The notes under the pieces were generated by a model that saw only the letters and a program-made list of their open reading frames with translations, searched no databases and was not told the DNA's origin. Below are positions 17,766 to 25,654 of a stretch of DNA of 64,000 nt, piece by piece. Where the stretch lies: the NCBI RefSeq assembly GCF_001507335.1, contig NZ_LMAH01000001.1, positions 496,001-560,000 on the forward strand, read 5' to 3'. The number at the start of each line of letters is the position of its first letter. Position 1 is the stretch's first letter. The translations under genes were made by a program, and so were the position numbers. The DNA is from Chryseobacterium sp. JAH. Its GTDB lineage: Bacteria > Bacteroidota > Bacteroidia > Flavobacteriales > Weeksellaceae.

Positions 17766-19775
17766 TTATTTTGTTTTCACATGAATTTCACCAACATTTT
17801 TTCCGCTATCATTAGATCTTTTGATATTTATCGAAGCTATCTTACTAGGATTAAGCGCATTCATTTCAATCTTTGAAACGGGCTTTCCATCAATGTAGAT
17901 TTTAGTATCATTATCAAAATCAGTTTTTACGAGATTTTTAAATCCATCTTTTTGGTATGTTTTTGCAATAGCGACGGCTTTTTCATTTATTTTATCTCCA
18001 TCAACAGAACTTGACTTGAATGAATATCTCACATCTGGCTTCACATGAGCACCCATTCCAATAATCCACGGATTTCCCTGCATTTTTATCTGTTCCTTAG
18101 TAATTTCAGCTTTCTTTCTTGCAATGTCAGCTTGTTTTTCAGAAAGATTGGCTTTTTCTTTTGCCAGTTTCTCAAGTTTACGAATTTCTTTTTTAGATAA
18201 ATTTGTACGATTGATTGCACTGTATGTTGCTACACCTGTATATCCACGGGCAGGTTTTGGAGCATTTGGAGCATTTGGTGGCATTGGAGGAGTTGGCGGT
18301 ATTCGGAAATCCCCGTCTGAAAAAACCTCATTTCCATTAATGTATAATCTGTTTGCTTTACCAAACTTATTTTTAAGATCTGAATTGTTCTTAATTTTCT
18401 CTTTTAGTGCTTTAATTTTCTCTTCACTTAATCCTGAGTTCTCCTTGAAATCTTTAGAATCAAACACCTTCTCAATATCAAGTTCTATATCTGATAATCT
18501 AAGTCCTTGAACATTTATTGCCTCAGCAGGCTTACTTTTATCAGTTTTTAATTTATAGAAATAACTGTTGCCGTTCGGAGAAACATTACTCCACTCTAAA
18601 TCATATACACTATCATCTTCTACGATTTTATCCATTTCACTGGAAAGCTGTTTTAACTCTTTTGCTTTCAATTCAAATTCATAGCTGCTATCGCCTTTTT
18701 CTTTGGCAATTTTCTTGAGTTCTGCAGCTTTTTCTTTTGATTTTTCACTTAATGTTTTCAGCTTTTCAGCCTGAATTTTTAATGCTTCATTGGCTTTAGA
18801 AATTTTAGCTTCCTGTCTTTGTACCATCTGATCTATATCATTTTTAGGAGAAATGGTATCTTTTTTAATTTCAGAAACTGCTTTTTCTATCTCAATATTG
18901 GTTTCTGCAATCTCTTTATTTTTTGCATTCACCATGTAAGCGAAAGCAACTGTAAATAACACCGGTAATGCAAAAATTCTACGCGCATAACCGAATTTGG
19001 TCTGTGGTTTTTGAATCATTTTAAGTCTTTTTTTAAGGTTTGAACTTAGAAACGGACTGGTCGCTGGCAACTCTTTTCCGGAAAAGTGGCTGGCTAATAG
19101 CATCTGCGCAAATGCTTTGGTGTCCGATTGTTTGACGGCTTTTTTATCAGCCAGATATTCGTGTATTAAGCTTATTTCTTTTTTGATAATATGAAAGAAC
19201 GGATTGAACCAGAAAACTGCGGTCATGATTTCAATAAAAATCTTATCATATGAATGTTTCTGCTCAATATGAACCATTTCATGCTTTAAAATCTGTTTTC
19301 CGATATCTGAATTGATCACAATGGTATTCTTCCAAAAAAGATTTTTGAAATAAGAAAATGGTGCTTCTGAAAGGTTGGTCTGATAAAAATTGACCCCTTC
19401 AAAAGTTTCTTTTTGAAACTGCTTTTTAAACTGTGTAATCTTTAAAACTCCGTAAATCAGCTTTCCTAAAAAATAGAAAGACACCAATCCCAAAGCTGAA
19501 AAAACAATTCTAAAATAAATGTAATCATGATCTGCTGTTTTGTTTGTGTTTAAATTCTGTAATTTGTTAATTAGCAAATAAATATTATTACTGACTTCAA
19601 TTGTAAAATCTTCTACCTTTATTAAAGGAAGAAAAATGGAGACCATCATCGCAACCAGAAGATAAAATCTGTTATAATGATGAAACGTCTTGTCTTTAAG
19701 AGACAACTGATAATACAAAAATAGTACACCCGAACAGATGATTACTTTTCCGATATATAAAATCAGTGCTTCCAT
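17766..19775 (-). CDS. BlaR1/MecR1-type M56 metallopeptidase sensor (first copy)
   Basis: A 669-residue paralogue of the next gene. The open frame reaches 19823, but that start would lie inside blaI; the ATG at 19775 (MEALILYIGKVIICSGVLF), one base after the blaI stop, is preferred. N-terminal membrane helices, HEMVH at residues 165-169, the HEYLAD third-ligand motif and a final membrane helix (RRIFALPVLFTVAFAYMVN) are present. The periplasmic C-terminal region (about 290-669) is Lys/Glu-rich and has a proline-rich tract (PPTPPMPPNAPNAPKPA). It ends with IYIDGKPVS (626-634) and LNPSKIASINIKR, which resembles the plug motif of TonB-dependent receptors. There is no beta-lactam-binding domain. 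Confidence 0.9.
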   Translation of the reverse strand: MEALILYIGKVIICSGVLFLYYQLSLKDKTFHHYNRFYLLVAMMVSIFLPLIKVEDFTIEVSNNIYLLINKLQNLNTNKTADHDYIYFRIVFSALGLVSFYFLGKLIYGVLKITQFKKQFQKETFEGVNFYQTNLSEAPFSYFKNLFWKNTIVINSDIGKQILKHEMVHIEQKHSYDKIFIEIMTAVFWFNPFFHIIKKEISLIHEYLADKKAVKQSDTKAFAQMLLASHFSGKELPATSPFLSSNLKKRLKMIQKPQTKFGYARRIFALPVLFTVAFAYMVNAKNKEIAETNIEIEKAVSEIKKDTISPKNDIDQMVQRQEAKISKANEALKIQAEKLKTLSEKSKEKAAELKKIAKEKGDSSYEFELKAKELKQLSSEMDKIVEDDSVYDLEWSNVSPNGNSYFYKLKTDKSKPAEAINVQGLRLSDIELDIEKVFDSKDFKENSGLSEEKIKALKEKIKNNSDLKNKFGKANRLYINGNEVFSDGDFRIPPTPPMPPNAPNAPKPARGYTGVATYSAINRTNLSKKEIRKLEKLAKEKANLSEKQADIARKKAEITKEQIKMQGNPWIIGMGAHVKPDVRYSFKSSSVDGDKINEKAVAIAKTYQKDGFKNLVKTDFDNDTKIYIDGKPVSKIEMNALNPSKIASINIKRSNDSGKNVGEIHVKTK

Positions 19776-19776
19776 C

Positions 19777-20142
19777 TTAGTCTTTCTTTTTAAGTTCGTT
19801 GAGTAACATTTCAAGATCTTCAACGGTCATCTCATTTTTTTCAACTAAAAACGAAACGGCACTTTTGTAAGAACCTTTAAAATAATTTTTCACAAGACTC
19901 TTCATTGTCTTCCCAGAATATTGCTCTTTCGAAACCAAAGGAAAATACTCGTGCTGTCTTCCATATATATTATAGTCAACAAATTCTTTTTCCTTCAAAA
20001 CCTTTAAAATGGTAGAAACAGTATTCGTATGCGGTTTCGGTTCCGGAAAAAGATCAAGCAGATCTTTCAGAAAACCTTTATCGAGTTTCCATAAATACTG
20101 CATTACCTGCTCCTCCGCCTTTGTTAAGTTTTGAATCTTCAT
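19777..20142 (-). CDS. blaI: BlaI/MecI/CopY-family repressor
   Basis: A 121-residue winged-helix repressor. The N-terminal domain reads LTKAEEQVMQYLWKLDKGFL, the recognition helix lies in HTNTVSTILKVLKEKEFVDY, and a short C-terminal dimerisation helix includes EMTVEDLEMLLNELKK. BlaI-type repressors bind TACA/TGTA dyads as dimers and are inactivated by cleavage by an M56 partner. Two such partners are encoded immediately downstream in the same operon. A matching operator lies within the promoter of this operon (20197-20206), so autoregulation is strongly suggested. Resistance to beta-lactams should not be assumed: no beta-lactamase gene is in the operon. Confidence 0.93.
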   Translation of the reverse strand: MKIQNLTKAEEQVMQYLWKLDKGFLKDLLDLFPEPKPHTNTVSTILKVLKEKEFVDYNIYGRQHEYFPLVSKEQYSGKTMKSLVKNYFKGSYKSAVSFLVEKNEMTVEDLEMLLNELKKKD

Positions 20143-20196
20143 AGCTTTCTTATCTCATTTTTACCAACGATTTTAATATCACTAGTAAATTAGTTA

Positions 20197-20228
20197 TACA
20201 AATGTAGAAATTAAATTCATTCGAACAA
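20197..20228 (-). promoter_or_regulatory. Promoter of the blaI operon with overlapping BlaI operator
   Basis: On the minus strand TTG (20226-20228), a 19-bp spacer and TACATTTG (20199-20206) form an exact Bacteroidetes promoter. The palindrome TACAAATGTA (20197-20206), which has the TACA/TGTA half-sites recognised by BlaI/MecI, covers the -7 box completely. A bound repressor would block the sigma contact. The leader to the blaI ATG is about 50 bases. The rest of the 20143-20463 gap is AT-rich, and I see nothing else definite in it. Confidence 0.8.
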
Positions 20229-20463
20229 CTATTTTTTTAGTGATAAAGGATTAAATCGTATAAACTACTGATTATCAGTATTATATTTTTTACTAAAATA
20301 TGTTAAATTTTCAATCGCAGCTATTTTACCACTACTTATTTAGCATCAATCAAACGGATAAATCGAAAATTTCATAAAACTTGTTAAAATTTATTAAATA
20401 AAATTAAAATCTACTTGCTTAAACTGAGAAAATATATTTATTTTAGTGCTTTAAAAATTTCTC

Positions 20464-21033
20464 ATGAAAAGATATAATCTATTACCTGTTTTATTATTGT
20501 TTATTTTTAGCTTAACATCGGCTCAGATGTCATCAGTGTTCGGATCAGTGACCGAAGCAAAATCAAAAATAGAAGCTACAGTTCCTGTTGTTCTAGAACA
20601 TCTCAAAAAAGTCAGTGAAAAACAAGGGAATACAACTGTTTTAGATAACGGAAAAGTCGCTTTAAAAAACGAATACGATAAAGTTTCTCAAGAATTTGAT
20701 CTTTACAAAGGAAATATGGCAAGCTGTATTTTAGGAAAATCTAAACTGACTAAGAAGTGTATGAACTATCACACCCAATACTTTAGAAATACATTAGGCA
20801 TTTATGAAAACTACATTACCTACGTTACCAAAAAGAACGGTTATCTGGGTGTAGCGGATGACAGTGTAAAACTAGATTTCAAACCAACAGAGATTGCTAC
20901 AAAAATTGACAAAGATTTCTCGGGAGCAGTAGGCGCTGTGAAAAAAATGAAAGGAGACAACAAATCAACTTACTTCGAACAGTTAAAATCTGATGATTAC
21001 AAACTTCAGAACTTTGACACTCTGGTTAACTAA
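20464..21033 (+). CDS. Exported protein of unknown function
   Basis: A 189-residue protein with signal peptide MKRYNLLPVLLLFIFSLTSAQ. The mature part is largely helical (EAKSKIEATVPVVLEHLKKV and similar) and has two cysteines, in ASCILGKSKLTKKC, 10 residues apart, which could form a disulfide in the periplasm. I recognise no family. It is transcribed away from blaI and ends at a strong bidirectional terminator. Confidence 0.75.
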   Translation: MKRYNLLPVLLLFIFSLTSAQMSSVFGSVTEAKSKIEATVPVVLEHLKKVSEKQGNTTVLDNGKVALKNEYDKVSQEFDLYKGNMASCILGKSKLTKKCMNYHTQYFRNTLGIYENYITYVTKKNGYLGVADDSVKLDFKPTEIATKIDKDFSGAVGAVKKMKGDNKSTYFEQLKSDDYKLQNFDTLVN

Positions 21034-21070
21034 AAAAAATCCCGCTTCCTTAAAGCGGGATTTTTTTTTA
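21034..21070. terminator. Bidirectional terminator
   Basis: AATCCCGCTT and AAGCGGGATT pair around a 5-base loop, with an A-run before and a T-run after. It separates the converging genes at 20464-21033 (+) and 21082-21480 (-). Confidence 0.85.
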
Positions 21071-21081
21071 CATAATGAAAT

Positions 21082-21480
21082 CTAACTGACGATATATTCA
21101 GAAATCACAGGCTGGTCTCTAATCTCATCCCAAGCTAATTTCCAGTCCTCTTGTACATCCATATCAATTTTCTGGTCTCTCATCTCAGCAACATATCTTA
21201 CTTTAAAATAAACAGCAAAATGGTTTTCAGGCATTTCTGTTATTTTAATATCTGAAACGTGATGCTTTGTATTTGCCAAAAGATTCTTTTTAGATTCTGT
21301 AAACCAGTCGCTAAATCCTTTGTGTCCCGTAAACAAATCATTTCCAGGGAATTTCATTTTGACATCTTCTGACAGGTACTGAAGAAAGAAGCTGTTTTCA
21401 TCTAACTGATCAAAATGTTCAAACCATTTTTCCATAAATGTTTTAATTTTTTCAACAGTTATTTGTTGTAAATTTTCCAT
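21082..21480 (-). CDS. NTF2/SnoaL-like fold protein
   Basis: A 132-residue protein without a signal peptide. The layout is an N-terminal helix (TVEKIKTFMEKWFEHFDQLD), then a segment with LSEDVKMKFPGNDLFTGHKGFSDWF, then beta strands HVSDIKITEM, HFAVYFKVRYVAEM and VQEDWKLAW. This is the pattern of the SnoaL/nuclear-transport-factor-2 superfamily. Members are small-molecule-binding cones used as isomerases, cyclases or non-enzymatic domains, so no specific function can be given. It is monocistronic. Confidence 0.7.
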   Translation of the reverse strand: MENLQQITVEKIKTFMEKWFEHFDQLDENSFFLQYLSEDVKMKFPGNDLFTGHKGFSDWFTESKKNLLANTKHHVSDIKITEMPENHFAVYFKVRYVAEMRDQKIDMDVQEDWKLAWDEIRDQPVISEYIVS

Positions 21481-21635
21481 AAAATTTTATTTAAGTATCT
21501 TTTTTGAATAATTTTAAATCTCTTTTTTAGTTTAAAATCATTTAAATACTTCAATTATTTTACCATTTCTTAAAAAATTAAGCTCACAACAAATCTTTTA
21601 CGATTTTTTAACAGACTACCATCTATTCTCAGCAG

Positions 21636-21680
21636 ATCAGAGATTTTAAAAAGGAGGTTTTTTAAATCATAATCTCTGAT
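21636..21680. other. Inverted repeat in the gap before the tRNA genes
   Basis: ATCAGAGATT (21636-21645) and AATCTCTGAT (21671-21680) are perfect inverted repeats with further weak pairing of A- and T-runs inside. The gap 21481-21687 otherwise shows no gene. Confidence 0.4.
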
Positions 21681-21687
21681 AATTTAA

Positions 21688-21721
21688 CAAAAAAAAGGAG
21701 AACTACTTTCGTAATTCTCCT
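21688..21721 (-). terminator. Terminator of the tRNA transcript
   Basis: On the minus strand AGGAGAA and TTCTCCT pair around a loop with TTACGAAAGTAG-like sequence and are followed by eight T. It lies three bases after the second tRNA gene. Confidence 0.75.
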
Positions 21722-21723
21722 AT

Positions 21724-21799
<76 letters not shown>

Positions 21800-21811
21800 G
21801 TGTATCTTTAG

Positions 21812-21830
21812 AGTGCTTACCGAAAGCACT
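21812..21830 (-). other. Spacer hairpin between the two tRNA genes
   Basis: AGTGCTT (21812-21818) pairs with AAGCACT (21824-21830) around a 5-base loop. It lies in the 40-base spacer and may guide processing of the dimeric precursor. Confidence 0.5.
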
Positions 21831-21839
21831 TCAACTTAG

Positions 21840-21912
<73 letters not shown>

Positions 21913-21999
21913 ATATTGGATTGCAAATGTACGAATATATTTTAACATTACAAATATTTCTTTTAAATACGGTACTTTCACTCATAATTTAAATATTTG

Positions 22000-22007
22000 T
22001 ATCTTTG
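22000..22007 (+). promoter_or_regulatory. -7 element immediately before the Sua5 gene
   Basis: TATCTTTG matches TAnnTTTG and ends only 4 bases before the ATG at 22012. If used, transcription would begin at or next to the start codon, giving a leaderless mRNA. No standard-spaced -33 TTG is seen. Confidence 0.4.
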
Positions 22008-22011
22008 TTAT

Positions 22012-22623
22012 ATGGCAAAAATATTAAAGATTTATCCAGACAATCCTCAGGAAAACCTTATCAACGAGGTTATTAAAACCCTGAATAATGGTGGACTGAT
22101 TATTTACCCATCCGATACGGTTTACGCACTGGGCTGCAATATTTTTGATATTAAGGCCATGGAAAAGCTGGCTCAGATTAAAAAACAGAAACTTGATAAG
22201 GCAAAATTCTCCATTATATGTAACGATTTAAGCCATCTTTCAGATTTCACAAGACCCATCGACACTTCTGTTTTCAGGTTTTTAAAAAGTCATCTTCCCG
22301 GCCCTTTTACTTTTATTCTTGAGGCAAATAAAAACTTGCCTTTAGCTTATAAAAACCATAAGACAGTAGGAATCCGTGTTCCGGATCATTCCATTCCGCA
22401 ATTGATCGTTGAAAAACTGGGTCATCCTATTGCATCAACTTCTATTAAAGATGAAGACGAAATCATAGAGTATTCTACCGACCCAGAACTAATTGCCGAA
22501 AAATATGACCATCTTGTGGATATTGTCATCGACTCAGGATATGGGGATAATGTAGCTTCCACTATTGTAGATTTGACTTCAGGTGAGCCCGAAATCATCA
22601 GACAGGGAAAAGGAGAAATTTAG
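22012..22623 (+). CDS. L-threonylcarbamoyladenylate synthase (Sua5/YrdC/YciO family)
   Basis: A 203-residue protein of the YrdC-like fold, which makes threonylcarbamoyl-AMP from threonine, bicarbonate and ATP for the t6A37 tRNA modification. Signatures are GGLIIYPSDTVYALGCN near the N-terminus, the KFSIICNDLSHLSDF segment, LPGPFTFILEANK, KTVGIRVPDH and PIASTSIKD. The frame extends to TTG at 21997, but the ATG at 22012 (MAKILKIYPDNPQ) gives the family start. It lacks the extra C-terminal Sua5 domain. It heads a probable five-gene operon. Confidence 0.9.
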   Translation: MAKILKIYPDNPQENLINEVIKTLNNGGLIIYPSDTVYALGCNIFDIKAMEKLAQIKKQKLDKAKFSIICNDLSHLSDFTRPIDTSVFRFLKSHLPGPFTFILEANKNLPLAYKNHKTVGIRVPDHSIPQLIVEKLGHPIASTSIKDEDEIIEYSTDPELIAEKYDHLVDIVIDSGYGDNVASTIVDLTSGEPEIIRQGKGEI

Positions 22624-22635
22624 AAGTATATTTGT

Positions 22636-23343
22636 ATGAGTCTCAACGGAAAATACGCTGTAGGCATTGCACTTACTTTTATACTGCTTGTCTTGTTTAT
22701 GCTTTATTCAATTCCTCTAATCAACCTATATTTCAATTCAAGAATCTTAACGGCTGAACTTTTTTTCTATAACAGACTGTCTCTCTGGATACTTCTTCTT
22801 TTGATACTGTTTTACAATTTTTTCATAGAAAACAGATCATTCATTATCTGGGAAGATAAAAAATACCCTCTTACTTTTTACATCGGCGCTGTCCTGTTTC
22901 TTTATCTGATCTGCGCGTTTGGTGGAGCATTTTTGAATGCAGCCATTATGTACTTAAGCGGAGAAAAAATAAGCAAAAGACTCTTAGAATTTAAAATTTT
23001 ATTCGGTAACAATTATTTCCTTATCATCTTCACATGTCTTACCGCAGGTGTCATCGAAGAACTACTGATGAGAGCTTACATCCAGCCGAGAATTGAAAAA
23101 ATATACAACAGTCCGGTTGCCGGCATTGTGGTTTCGGCATTATTATTCGGAATCTTACACAGTACTTATGGAACAATCGGACAGATAGTTATACCATTTT
23201 TTATCGGGATTGTTTTTGCTTTATTTTATAAAAAATATTCCAACATTAAAATTTTAATCATCTGCCATTTTCTGATCGACTTTATCTCAATCATGGCAAT
23301 GAATTTTATTGATGTTAAACACTTATCTTTATTAAATTTATGA
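22636..23343 (+). CDS. CPBP-family intramembrane glutamic endopeptidase
   Basis: A 235-residue multi-pass membrane protein. The three CPBP (Abi/CAAX-protease) motifs are visible: EELLMRAYIQPR (motif 1, EExxxR), LLFGILHSTYG (motif 2, FxxxH) and CHFLIDFIS (motif 3, HxxxD). The family cleaves within or near membranes; bacterial substrates are mostly unknown. It follows the Sua5 gene by 12 bases and its stop overlaps the next start by 4 bases, so it is in the operon. All catalytic residues are present. Confidence 0.9.
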   Translation: MSLNGKYAVGIALTFILLVLFMLYSIPLINLYFNSRILTAELFFYNRLSLWILLLLILFYNFFIENRSFIIWEDKKYPLTFYIGAVLFLYLICAFGGAFLNAAIMYLSGEKISKRLLEFKILFGNNYFLIIFTCLTAGVIEELLMRAYIQPRIEKIYNSPVAGIVVSALLFGILHSTYGTIGQIVIPFFIGIVFALFYKKYSNIKILIICHFLIDFISIMAMNFIDVKHLSLLNL

Positions 23344-24098
23344 AAATCATAACCTCCCCTGCAAAATTGATGAACACCGAAAACTCAACAGATTTGTTGA
23401 GGAGCACAAGCCCCAAATTCATTGATGATGCAGAATTCATCCATTCATTCTTAAAACAAAAATCTCCAAAATATCTCTCCGAACTTATGGAAATTTCGTC
23501 AAAACTGGCCGATGAAAATTGGGAGAGAAATCAAAAATGGAAACCAAAACCAACAGCAAAAAATGCTGCCCCTGCGATGTATGCCTTTACCGGAGAAGTT
23601 TACAGAGGTTTGGATGCAAAATCTTTAGATAAAAAAGCTGTGGATTATTTGCAGAAAAATTACAGAATGCTTTCCGGATTATATGGTTTACTAAGACCTT
23701 CCGACAAAGTAATGCTGTACCGATTGGAGATGGGAAGACCGTTCGAATTTGATGAATATAAAAATCTCTATTCTTTCTGGACCGAAAAAGTGACTGAACA
23801 ACTCAATTCGGAGATGAAAAAAAATGAAATTCTTCTGAATCTAGCAAGCAATGAATACTTTAAAGTCATCGATCGTAAGAAACTTAATCATAAAGTCATT
23901 GATTTTGAATTTTATGAATTGAGAGAAGGAAAACTGAAAACTATCGTTGTTTACACCAAACATGCAAGAGGTTTGGTCGTAAGATTCTGCGCAGAAAACA
24001 ACGTAAAAACACTGAATGACGTAAAAGCTTTCAACTACGAAGGTTATAGAATTGACGAAGAAAAATCGACGGATACAAAACTCGTTTTCTCAAGATAA
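23340..24098 (+). CDS. yaaA: Peroxide stress protein YaaA (UPF0246)
   Basis: A 252-residue cytosolic protein beginning MKIITSPAKLMN, the hallmark start of the YaaA family. Other family segments are AMYAFTGEVYRGLDA, RMLSGLYGLLRPSDKVMLYR, LEMGRPF and LVVRFCAENN. E. coli YaaA limits intracellular iron during hydrogen-peroxide stress, reducing Fenton damage. The start overlaps the CPBP stop by 4 bases (ATGA), implying translational coupling, and the next gene begins on the base after its stop. Confidence 0.93.
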   Translation: MKIITSPAKLMNTENSTDLLRSTSPKFIDDAEFIHSFLKQKSPKYLSELMEISSKLADENWERNQKWKPKPTAKNAAPAMYAFTGEVYRGLDAKSLDKKAVDYLQKNYRMLSGLYGLLRPSDKVMLYRLEMGRPFEFDEYKNLYSFWTEKVTEQLNSEMKKNEILLNLASNEYFKVIDRKKLNHKVIDFEFYELREGKLKTIVVYTKHARGLVVRFCAENNVKTLNDVKAFNYEGYRIDEEKSTDTKLVFSR

Positions 24099-24950
24099 AT
24101 GACAATCTCAGAATTAAAAAAATACTTTAAAACAGAACTTTCAGAATTATATACAGATTCTGAAACAGACTTTCTATATTCAGTTTTTATTGAAAAAATT
24201 TCAGGTTTAAATCAAATTCAACAAAGGATGATGTCTGATCAACAATTATCAGATGTCAACGAAAATCAATTTCAAAATATTCTTTCTGAATTGAAAACCG
24301 GAAAACCTTACCAACACATTTTGGGTGAAACGGAATTTTACGGAATGATTTTTTTCGTGAATGAAAACGTCTTAATTCCACGTCCAGAAACGGAAGAATT
24401 GCTCGAAATAGCAATCAGTAAAATTCAAAATTCAGCATCAAAAATTAATGGTTTAAAGATTTTAGACATTGGAACAGGAAGCGGTGTTATTCCTTTGGTT
24501 TTAAAAAAACATTTTCCAAATGCTGAAATTTCGTCTATTGATTTTTCGGAGAAAGCTTTGGAAGTTGCAAAAAGAAATGCAGAATTTCATCAGCTCGAAG
24601 TTAATTTTATTCATTCAGATTATCTGAATTTTAATTTGAATGAAACCTATGATGTTATTATTTCAAACCCGCCCTATATTGGTATCGAAGAAGAAATAGA
24701 CATTGAAGATTCTGTAAAGGGGTTTGAACCGACAATGGCTCTTTTTTCGCCAACATCAGATGCTTTGATTTTTTATAAAAAGATTGCAGAAGATTCCATA
24801 AAATTTTTAAATAAGAATGGACTTTTATTTTTGGAAATCAATCAGAAATTAGGTCAGGAAACTCTGGAATTGTATCAGGGACTTTTCTCACATGTAGAGT
24901 TAGCAAAAGATTTAAGTGAAAATGACCGTTTTATTTTTGGTCTAAAATAA
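24099..24950 (+). CDS. prmC: Release factor glutamine N5-methyltransferase PrmC
   Basis: A 283-residue S-adenosylmethionine methyltransferase that methylates the Gln of the GGQ motif in RF1 and RF2. It has the N-terminal helical domain, GKPYQHILGETEFYGM, VLIPRPETEELLE, the SAM-binding ILDIGTGSGVIPLVL, and the catalytic NPPY in DVIISNPPYIG. All features match the family. It is the fourth gene of the operon and starts immediately after the yaaA stop. Its partner prfA is not in the window. Confidence 0.94.
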   Translation: MTISELKKYFKTELSELYTDSETDFLYSVFIEKISGLNQIQQRMMSDQQLSDVNENQFQNILSELKTGKPYQHILGETEFYGMIFFVNENVLIPRPETEELLEIAISKIQNSASKINGLKILDIGTGSGVIPLVLKKHFPNAEISSIDFSEKALEVAKRNAEFHQLEVNFIHSDYLNFNLNETYDVIISNPPYIGIEEEIDIEDSVKGFEPTMALFSPTSDALIFYKKIAEDSIKFLNKNGLLFLEINQKLGQETLELYQGLFSHVELAKDLSENDRFIFGLK

Positions 24951-24956
24951 GGTAAG

Positions 24957-25304
24957 ATGGAAATCAAAAGTCACACATTTCATGAGATCAATATTGCTGA
25001 ACTAATTTCAGATGAACTGATTATTAAATCAGAACAGGATGGTTTAGATCTGTTGGGAAACCTTTATTATCAAGGTTTTGACAAGGTTATTCTCCATGAG
25101 AAAAACATCATCCCTGAATTTTTTGATCTCAAAACAGGTCTTGCCGGAGAAATTTTACAGAAATTCTCCAATTACAGAATAAGTCTTGCCATTATTGGAA
25201 ATTTTGAAAAATATCAAAGTAAAAGCCTAAAACAATTTATTCTCGAAAGCAATAAAACTCAGCATATTAATTTTGTTGAAAATTTATATGATGCTCTGAA
25301 GTAA
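24957..25304 (+). CDS. DUF4180-like small protein
   Basis: A 115-residue protein with the motif FFDLKTGLAGEILQKFSNYR followed by ISLAIIGNFEKY and KSLKQFILESNKT. This matches the DUF4180 family as I recall it; the alternating helix and strand pattern suggests a STAS-like or small alpha/beta fold. Function is unknown. It starts 6 bases after prmC and is the likely last gene of the operon. There is no signal peptide. Confidence 0.75.
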   Translation: MEIKSHTFHEINIAELISDELIIKSEQDGLDLLGNLYYQGFDKVILHEKNIIPEFFDLKTGLAGEILQKFSNYRISLAIIGNFEKYQSKSLKQFILESNKTQHINFVENLYDALK

Positions 25305-25379
25305 TTTAAATATAATTTATTTCTTGTTTCAGAAAATGTAATAGCATCTGAAAATTGCTTTTTCTGTTTGCAAATAATT

Positions 25380-25589
25380 CTAATAATTCTGCCGCTCAAT
25401 ATAAGGAATTGAGATCAGTTCCTCGCTTAGTTTTTCTTCTAAAGGATAAATCCCCTTTTGCTTCAGAGAATAATTTGCAATAAAATAATTATTGCCAAAA
25501 AGGGAGAAAAAGTTATTTACAATCAGTAATTTTAAATCTAAAAGAAGGACTGGTAAGCTAAAAAAACAGCAAAACCAATGAACTGTGAA
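25380..25589 (-). pseudogene. Possible C-terminal gene remnant
   Basis: Within the 350-base gap after the DUF4180 gene the minus strand is open for 69 codons without any ATG or GTG. It ends in a protein-like sequence (GNNYFIANYSLKQKGIYPLE, EEKLSEELISIPYIERQNY, stop). Composition looks coding, but no start is available, so it could be the tail of a decayed gene. It might also be chance. The part near 25570-25589 overlaps one arm of the terminator at 25570-25635. Confidence 0.3.
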
Positions 25590-25635
25590 CTAAGGATAAC
25601 AGTTAAGTTATTTAATTCTGTGTACATTGGTTTTG
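25570..25635 (-). terminator. Terminator-like long hairpin after the rhomboid gene
   Basis: CAAAACCAATG (25570-25580) and CATTGGTTTTG (25625-25635) are perfect 11-base inverted repeats around 44 bases that can pair further. On the minus strand the structure is followed by a run of T, as expected at the end of the parC-rhomboid transcript. Confidence 0.55.
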
Positions 25636-25654
25636 TTATTTTAAAATTACAATC

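Noticed and set aside
19776..19823. Upstream start for the first M56 gene
   Set aside because: It would overlap blaI by 47 bases and adds a basic segment unlike the paralogue; the ATG at 19775 gives the matching membrane-helix start.
14024..20228. Reading the BlaI/M56 operon as beta-lactam resistance
   Set aside because: Neither M56 protein has a penicillin-binding sensor domain and no beta-lactamase or PBP2a-like gene is in the operon.
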